Below are positions 4,845 through 7,364 of a DNA stretch of 7,364 bases, in pieces. Each line of letters starts with the position of its first letter. Within the stretch, counting starts at the first letter, position 1. Location: NCBI GenBank assembly GCA_964528575.1, contig CAZGTQ010000151.1, positions 1 to 7,364 on the forward strand, read 5' to 3'. The position numbers and the translations under genes were made by a program. The stretch comes from CAZGTQ01 sp964528575. Lineage in GTDB: Bacteria; Planctomycetota; UBA1135; GCA-002686595. The notes beneath the pieces are model-generated. The model was not told where the DNA came from. It saw nothing but the letters and a program-made list of their open reading frames with translations, and made no database searches.

Positions 4845-6001
4845 AGGAGCACCGACACGTCGTTCCCGCCGATGTTCCCGGTGACGACGTCGGGCCGGCC
4901 GTCGCCGTCGAGGTCGCCGACGGCGAGGTAGAGCGGAGCGCGGCCGGCGTCGCGCACGCGTGCGCGGCTCCCGTCGGCGCGGAGCACGAGCACGTCCGTC
5001 TCGACGCCGCCCAGCACGACGTCGTCCCGTCCGTCGCCGTCGAGGTCGACGATGCGCGCGTCCCACGCTCGCCCGTCCAGCCGCAGCGGCGAATCGGGCG
5101 CGAGCGCGAAGCTCGCCCCGGTTCCGCGCAGCACGCTCAGCAGCGCCTCGTCGTCGTGCGTCGCGACGAGGTCCGTGCGGCCGTCGCCGTCGACGTCGCC
5201 CGCTGCGACCGAGCCCGGCCGGCGCGGGACCGCGTACGGCGAGCCGGGCGCCTGGGCGAAGCCGCCGCGCCCGTCGCCCGCGAGGACGGCGACCGCGCTC
5301 CCGTGCAGCAGCGGGACGGCGACGTCGGCGCGGCCGTCGCCGTCGACGTCGCGCACGACGAGGCTCTCGTAGGGGTGCGGGCCGGCCGGGAACGGCGAGC
5401 CGGGCGCGGGCGCGAAGCCGCCGCGGCCGTCGCCGAGCGCGACCGACACGTCGCCGTGGTCGGCGTTCGCCGTCACGAGGTCGAGCTGGCCGTCCGCGTC
5501 GACGTCCGCGAGCGCGATCGAGTGCGTGTGCGGCGTCGTGCCCGCGCGCATCACGACGTCGCCGCCCGCGCGCAGCCCGCCGCGGCCGTCGCCGAGCAGC
5601 AGCCGAACCGCGTACGAGTCGTGCGCCGCGACCGCGAGGTCGACGTGCCCGTCCCCGTCGACGTCGCCGGCCGCGAGCTTCAGGTGGGCGCGCGGCAGGC
5701 TCGTCTCCGACGGCGGCGTGCGGAAGCCGCCGTCGCCGCGCCCGAGGAAGACGGCGACGCGGCCCAGGTCGCCGGGACGCGGCTCGCCGTCGTACGGCAC
5801 GACGAGGTCGAGCACGCCGTCCGCGTCGAGGTCGGCGAGCACCGGACGGCCGACGTCCGCGCCGAGCTCGAGCGGCGAGCCGGGCGCGGGCACGAAGGGC
5901 GAGCGCTCCCCCGCTCCGGCGCCGGTCGGCTGCCGACAGGTCGGCGTGGCGACGGCGAGGGCGAGAGCGAGCAGCGGGACGAGCGCGACCGATCGGCTCA
6001 C
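4835..6001 (-). CDS. Exported seven-repeat FG-GAP/VCBS beta-propeller protein
   Basis: 388 aa, GTG start at 6001. An N-terminal hydrophobic signal has Arg3 and a Leu/Ala/Val core at 5-18. Cys22 sits where a lipoprotein cysteine would be, but the preceding 'TPT' is not a classic lipobox, so it is exported and only possibly a lipoprotein. The rest consists of seven FG-GAP/VCBS repeats, each with a calcium-binding DxDxDG loop: DLDADG, DVDGDG, DVDADG, DVDGDG, DVDGDG, DLDGDG and DLDGDG. These are followed by '.DLVV/DVVT' strands, and several end in 'GDGRGGF'. Four copies of an '(A)PGSP-like' linker occur (APGSPL, APGSPF, APGSPY, APDSPL). Seven repeats predict one closed seven-bladed propeller, a surface or periplasmic binding scaffold; no catalytic domain is attached and the ligand is unknown. 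It starts 37 bases after the pirin stop on the same strand, so it may be co-transcribed. No clear Shine-Dalgarno is seen. Confidence 0.85.
   Translation of the reverse strand: MSRSVALVPLLALALAVATPTCRQPTGAGAGERSPFVPAPGSPLELGADVGRPVLADLDADGVLDLVVPYDGEPRPGDLGRVAVFLGRGDGGFRTPPSETSLPRAHLKLAAGDVDGDGHVDLAVAAHDSYAVRLLLGDGRGGLRAGGDVVMRAGTTPHTHSIALADVDADGQLDLVTANADHGDVSVALGDGRGGFAPAPGSPFPAGPHPYESLVVRDVDGDGRADVAVPLLHGSAVAVLAGDGRGGFAQAPGSPYAVPRRPGSVAAGDVDGDGRTDLVATHDDEALLSVLRGTGASFALAPDSPLRLDGRAWDARIVDLDGDGRDDVVLGGVETDVLVLRADGSRARVRDAGRAPLYLAVGDLDGDGRPDVVTGNIGGNDVSVLLAR
4897..5838 (-). repeat. Degenerate DNA repeat encoding the calcium loops of the propeller
   Basis: On the + strand a CCGTC-GCCGTCGA-[CG]GTCG-like element recurs seven times (near 4900, 5030, 5180, 5334, 5490, 5652 and 5818) at spacings of about 130-166 bases. 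It is the complement of the DxDxDG codons. Several copies are nearly identical at DNA level, including synonymous positions, which suggests internal duplication or strong codon bias. Confidence 0.6.
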
Positions 6002-6038
6002 GCCCGTCCCGACGCGCGGCGCCGCGACGTGTTAGCGA

Positions 6039-6743
6039 TCAGCCCTCCGCGAGCTCCCAGAGGACGAGCTCCGCGTCCTCGACGCCTTCGAGCACGAGCG
6101 CGCGCTCCTCGCGGAGGCCCGCGCCGTCGCCGGGGCCGAGCTCGACGTCGCCGAGGCGCACGCGGCCCGTCGCGACGTGCAGCCACGCCGCGCGATCGGC
6201 GCCGAGCGCGTGCTCGACGCGGTCGCCCTGGCAGAGCGTGCCGACGAAGAGCCGCGCGTCCTGGTCGATCGTCAGCGAGCCGTCCGCGCCGTCGGGCGAG
6301 ACGACCAGGCGCAGGCGGCCGAGCCGCTCGTCGGCGGGGAACGCCTTCTGCTCGTAGCGCGGCTGCGTCCCGTGGCTGCGCGGGAAGACCCACATCTGCA
6401 GGAGGTGGAGCGGGTCGCTCGGCGACGCGTTGAACTCGCTGTGGGTGACGCCGGAGCCGGCGGACATGAGCTGGACCTCGCCCGGCCGCATGCGCGAGCC
6501 GGTGCCCATGCTGTCCTTGTGCTCGAGCATGCCCTCGAGCACCCACGTGACGATCTCCATGTCCCGGTGGCCGTGGGTGCCGAAGCCCTGGCCGGCGGCG
6601 ACGCGGTCCTGGTTGATCACGCGCAGCGAGCCGAACTGCGTCCAGTCCGGGTCGTGGTAGTCGGCGAACGAGAACGTGTGGTAGGTGTCGAGCCAGCCGT
6701 GTTCGGCGTGGCCGCGCTCCTCGGAACGGCGGACGTGGATCAT
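6039..6743 (-). CDS. Pirin-family bicupin metalloprotein (YhhW-like)
   Basis: 234 aa. The family's usual opening, 'MIHVRRSEERGHAEHGWLDTY', 'HTFSFADYHDPDW' and 'FGSLRVINQDRVAAGQGFGTHGHRDMEIVTWVLEG', is almost complete. Metal ligands known in pirin/YhhW are present at the same numbers: His57, His59, His101 and Glu103 ('THGHRDME', 'GVTHSEFN'). The C-terminal half is the second cupin. Family members are cytoplasmic non-haem iron or other metal proteins; some, including E. coli YhhW, have quercetin 2,3-dioxygenase activity, but the natural substrate is often unknown. I place the start at ATG 6743 because AGAGGAG lies 8 bases upstream; a TTG at 6764 would put that site inside the coding sequence. 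It is first in a probable two-gene unit with the FG-GAP gene and is divergent from the channel gene. Confidence 0.92.
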   Translation of the reverse strand: MIHVRRSEERGHAEHGWLDTYHTFSFADYHDPDWTQFGSLRVINQDRVAAGQGFGTHGHRDMEIVTWVLEGMLEHKDSMGTGSRMRPGEVQLMSAGSGVTHSEFNASPSDPLHLLQMWVFPRSHGTQPRYEQKAFPADERLGRLRLVVSPDGADGSLTIDQDARLFVGTLCQGDRVEHALGADRAAWLHVATGRVRLGDVELGPGDGAGLREERALVLEGVEDAELVLWELAEG

Positions 6744-6751
6744 GGGCGGAT

Positions 6752-6758
6752 CTCCTCT
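6752..6758 (-). promoter_or_regulatory. Shine-Dalgarno AGAGGAG deciding the pirin start
   Basis: Read on the - strand, AGAGGAG is followed by 8 bases and ATG 6743-6741. This matches the family's normal N-terminus and rules out the longer TTG start. Confidence 0.85.
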
Positions 6759-6765
6759 TTCCAAG

Positions 6766-6771
6766 AGCGTA
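6766..6771 (-). promoter_or_regulatory. Possible -10 box (TACGCT) for pirin
   Basis: TACGCT on the - strand (TANNNT) would start a transcript near 6759, just before the Shine-Dalgarno. There is no good -35 match. Weak. Confidence 0.3.
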
Positions 6772-6790
6772 GCCGCTGGACAGCCGCTGG
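6771..6790 (+). repeat. Direct repeat AGCCGCTGG x2 in the divergent promoter region
   Basis: AGCCGCTGG at 6771-6779 and 6782-6790, start to start 11 bases, about one helical turn. It lies between the pirin and channel start codons and overlaps the predicted promoter elements of both. It is a candidate operator. Confidence 0.4.
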
Positions 6791-6804
6791 GCGCCCGCTA
6801 GTCT
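6777..6804 (+). promoter_or_regulatory. Promoter for the channel gene: TGGACA - 16 - TAGTCT
   Basis: A -35-like TGGACA (6777-6782, five of six matching TTGACA) and a 16-base spacer precede TAGTCT (6799-6804). The latter ends 7 bases before GTG 6812. No Shine-Dalgarno is present, so the message is probably leaderless. This is the most complete promoter in the window. Confidence 0.5.
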
Positions 6805-6811
6805 CCCGCGC

Positions 6812-7309
6812 GTGTCGATCCTCGACGTCGTCCAAGAGTCCGCCCGGCGCGGGTTCCACGTCTCCGGCCCGCAGGTCTTCGTCGGCACCGTCTCGGCCGC
6901 GGTCGCCGTCGCCTGCGTGCTGTTCCACTACGAGGTGATGAGCTGGTCGTCGCGGCTGATCCCGCGGCTCGGGCTCGTCCGGCGCGCGCGCATCGTCGTG
7001 CTCATCCTCGTCATGCTCGCGACCCACGTGGTCGAGGTGTGGATCTACGGGCTCACGTACTGGCTGCTCGACGGATGGCCGAGCGTCGGGCGTCTGGTCG
7101 GCAGCTTCGAGGAAGGCGCGCTCGACTTCGTCTACTTCTCGGTGACGAGCTACACGACGATCGGCTTCGGCGACATCGTGCCGACGGGCCCGATCCGGAT
7201 CCTGTGCGGCTCCGAGGCGTTGACAGGGCTCGCGCTGATCACGTGGTCCGCCTCGCTCGCGTTCCTCGAAATGCAGCGCGACTGGGAGGAGTTCCGCCGG
7301 CCGCGGTAG
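6812..7309 (+). CDS. Small potassium-channel-like membrane protein (ion channel family)
   Basis: 165 aa with hydrophobic segments near 20-40, 60-86 and 128-152. A pore loop before the last one carries the selectivity-filter sequence T116-I-G-F-G-D121 ('SVTSYTTIGFGD'). This filter is characteristic of the two-pore-helix ion channel family (Pfam Ion_trans_2 type); TIGFGD is typical of K+ selectivity. The three-segment layout has one more helix than KcsA. There is no RCK/TrkA-N or cyclic-nucleotide domain; the chain ends about 13 residues after the last helix, so gating must come from within the membrane part or from a partner. GTG start with a promoter box immediately upstream and no Shine-Dalgarno. 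It is divergent from pirin; no functional link is evident. As with known K+ channels it would be expected to act as a tetramer in the inner membrane. Confidence 0.85.
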   Translation: MSILDVVQESARRGFHVSGPQVFVGTVSAAVAVACVLFHYEVMSWSSRLIPRLGLVRRARIVVLILVMLATHVVEVWIYGLTYWLLDGWPSVGRLVGSFEEGALDFVYFSVTSYTTIGFGDIVPTGPIRILCGSEALTGLALITWSASLAFLEMQRDWEEFRRPR

Positions 7310-7364
7310 GAGAGCGCAAAGAAATCCGCGCGCCGGCGAACGCTCCGCCGCCGCGTCCGACTCA
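7310..7364. other. Unassigned tail of the window
   Basis: 55 bases after the channel stop. They hold a short A-rich stretch (7318-7325) and GC-rich sequence with no convincing hairpin-plus-T-run on either strand. I see no start of a further gene. Confidence 0.4.

Noticed and set aside
5156..6433. Long + strand open frames opposite the FG-GAP and pirin genes
   Set aside because: Shadow translation; both opposite genes have strong family motifs and proper starts.
6744..6764. Longer pirin start at TTG 6764
   Set aside because: It would place the AGAGGAG ribosome site inside the coding sequence; the family's normal start 'MIHVRR' fits ATG 6743.
7325..7355. Terminator on the - strand near the window end (GC stem followed by ATTTCTTT)
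   Set aside because: The best stem is only 5 bp and lies about 8 bases from the T-rich stretch; it does not fit an intrinsic terminator.

Overview
The window is extremely GC-rich (roughly three quarters G+C by eye), densely packed bacterial chromosome with nine protein genes: one cut by the left edge and eight complete. I see no rRNA, tRNA, CRISPR, insertion sequence or phage gene. The host is a high-GC bacterium. A secreted FG-GAP beta-propeller and a possible lipoprotein would suit a Myxococcota, Planctomycetota or Acidobacteriota lineage, but hydrogenase accessory genes of this kind are also common in Actinobacteria, so the phylum is uncertain.

Left block (1-2265, + strand): the tail of a [NiFe]-hydrogenase accessory operon. 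A partial gene whose C-terminus resembles the DUF6084-like proteins of hydrogenase clusters overlaps by 4 bases a short member of an unnamed hydrogenase-cluster family. That gene overlaps by 4 bases a hydrogenase maturation protease of the HybD/HycI type. After a small hairpin comes a nickel/cobalt permease with a histidine-rich loop. Together they suggest nickel supply and maturation for a hydrogenase encoded to the left, possibly of the H2-scavenging group 1h type (inference). The protease is unusual: two of the three metal-ligand positions known from E. coli HybD are changed (acidic residue to His20, Asp to Ala66), while the third (His96) is kept.

Middle block (2337-4828, + strand): an AraC-type regulator followed by a secreted alpha/beta hydrolase with a beta-rich N-terminal region. 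Both lack a Shine-Dalgarno and have a TANNNT box 6-9 bases before the start codon, suggesting leaderless transcripts. An AGAATCGC octamer occurs before both genes and could be a shared operator.

Right block: on the - strand, a pirin-type cupin metalloprotein (6743-6039) is followed by a seven-repeat FG-GAP/VCBS beta-propeller protein (6001-4835). The latter converges on the hydrolase with only 6 bases between, and both stop codons lie inside one hairpin. Divergent from pirin is a small potassium-channel-like protein (6812-7309) with a TIGFGD filter. The 68-base divergent promoter region carries a 9-base direct repeat at an 11-base period.

No wholly novel multi-gene system is evident. The best leads are the altered protease active site, the stop-codon hairpin, and the mix of strong Shine-Dalgarno and leaderless starts.
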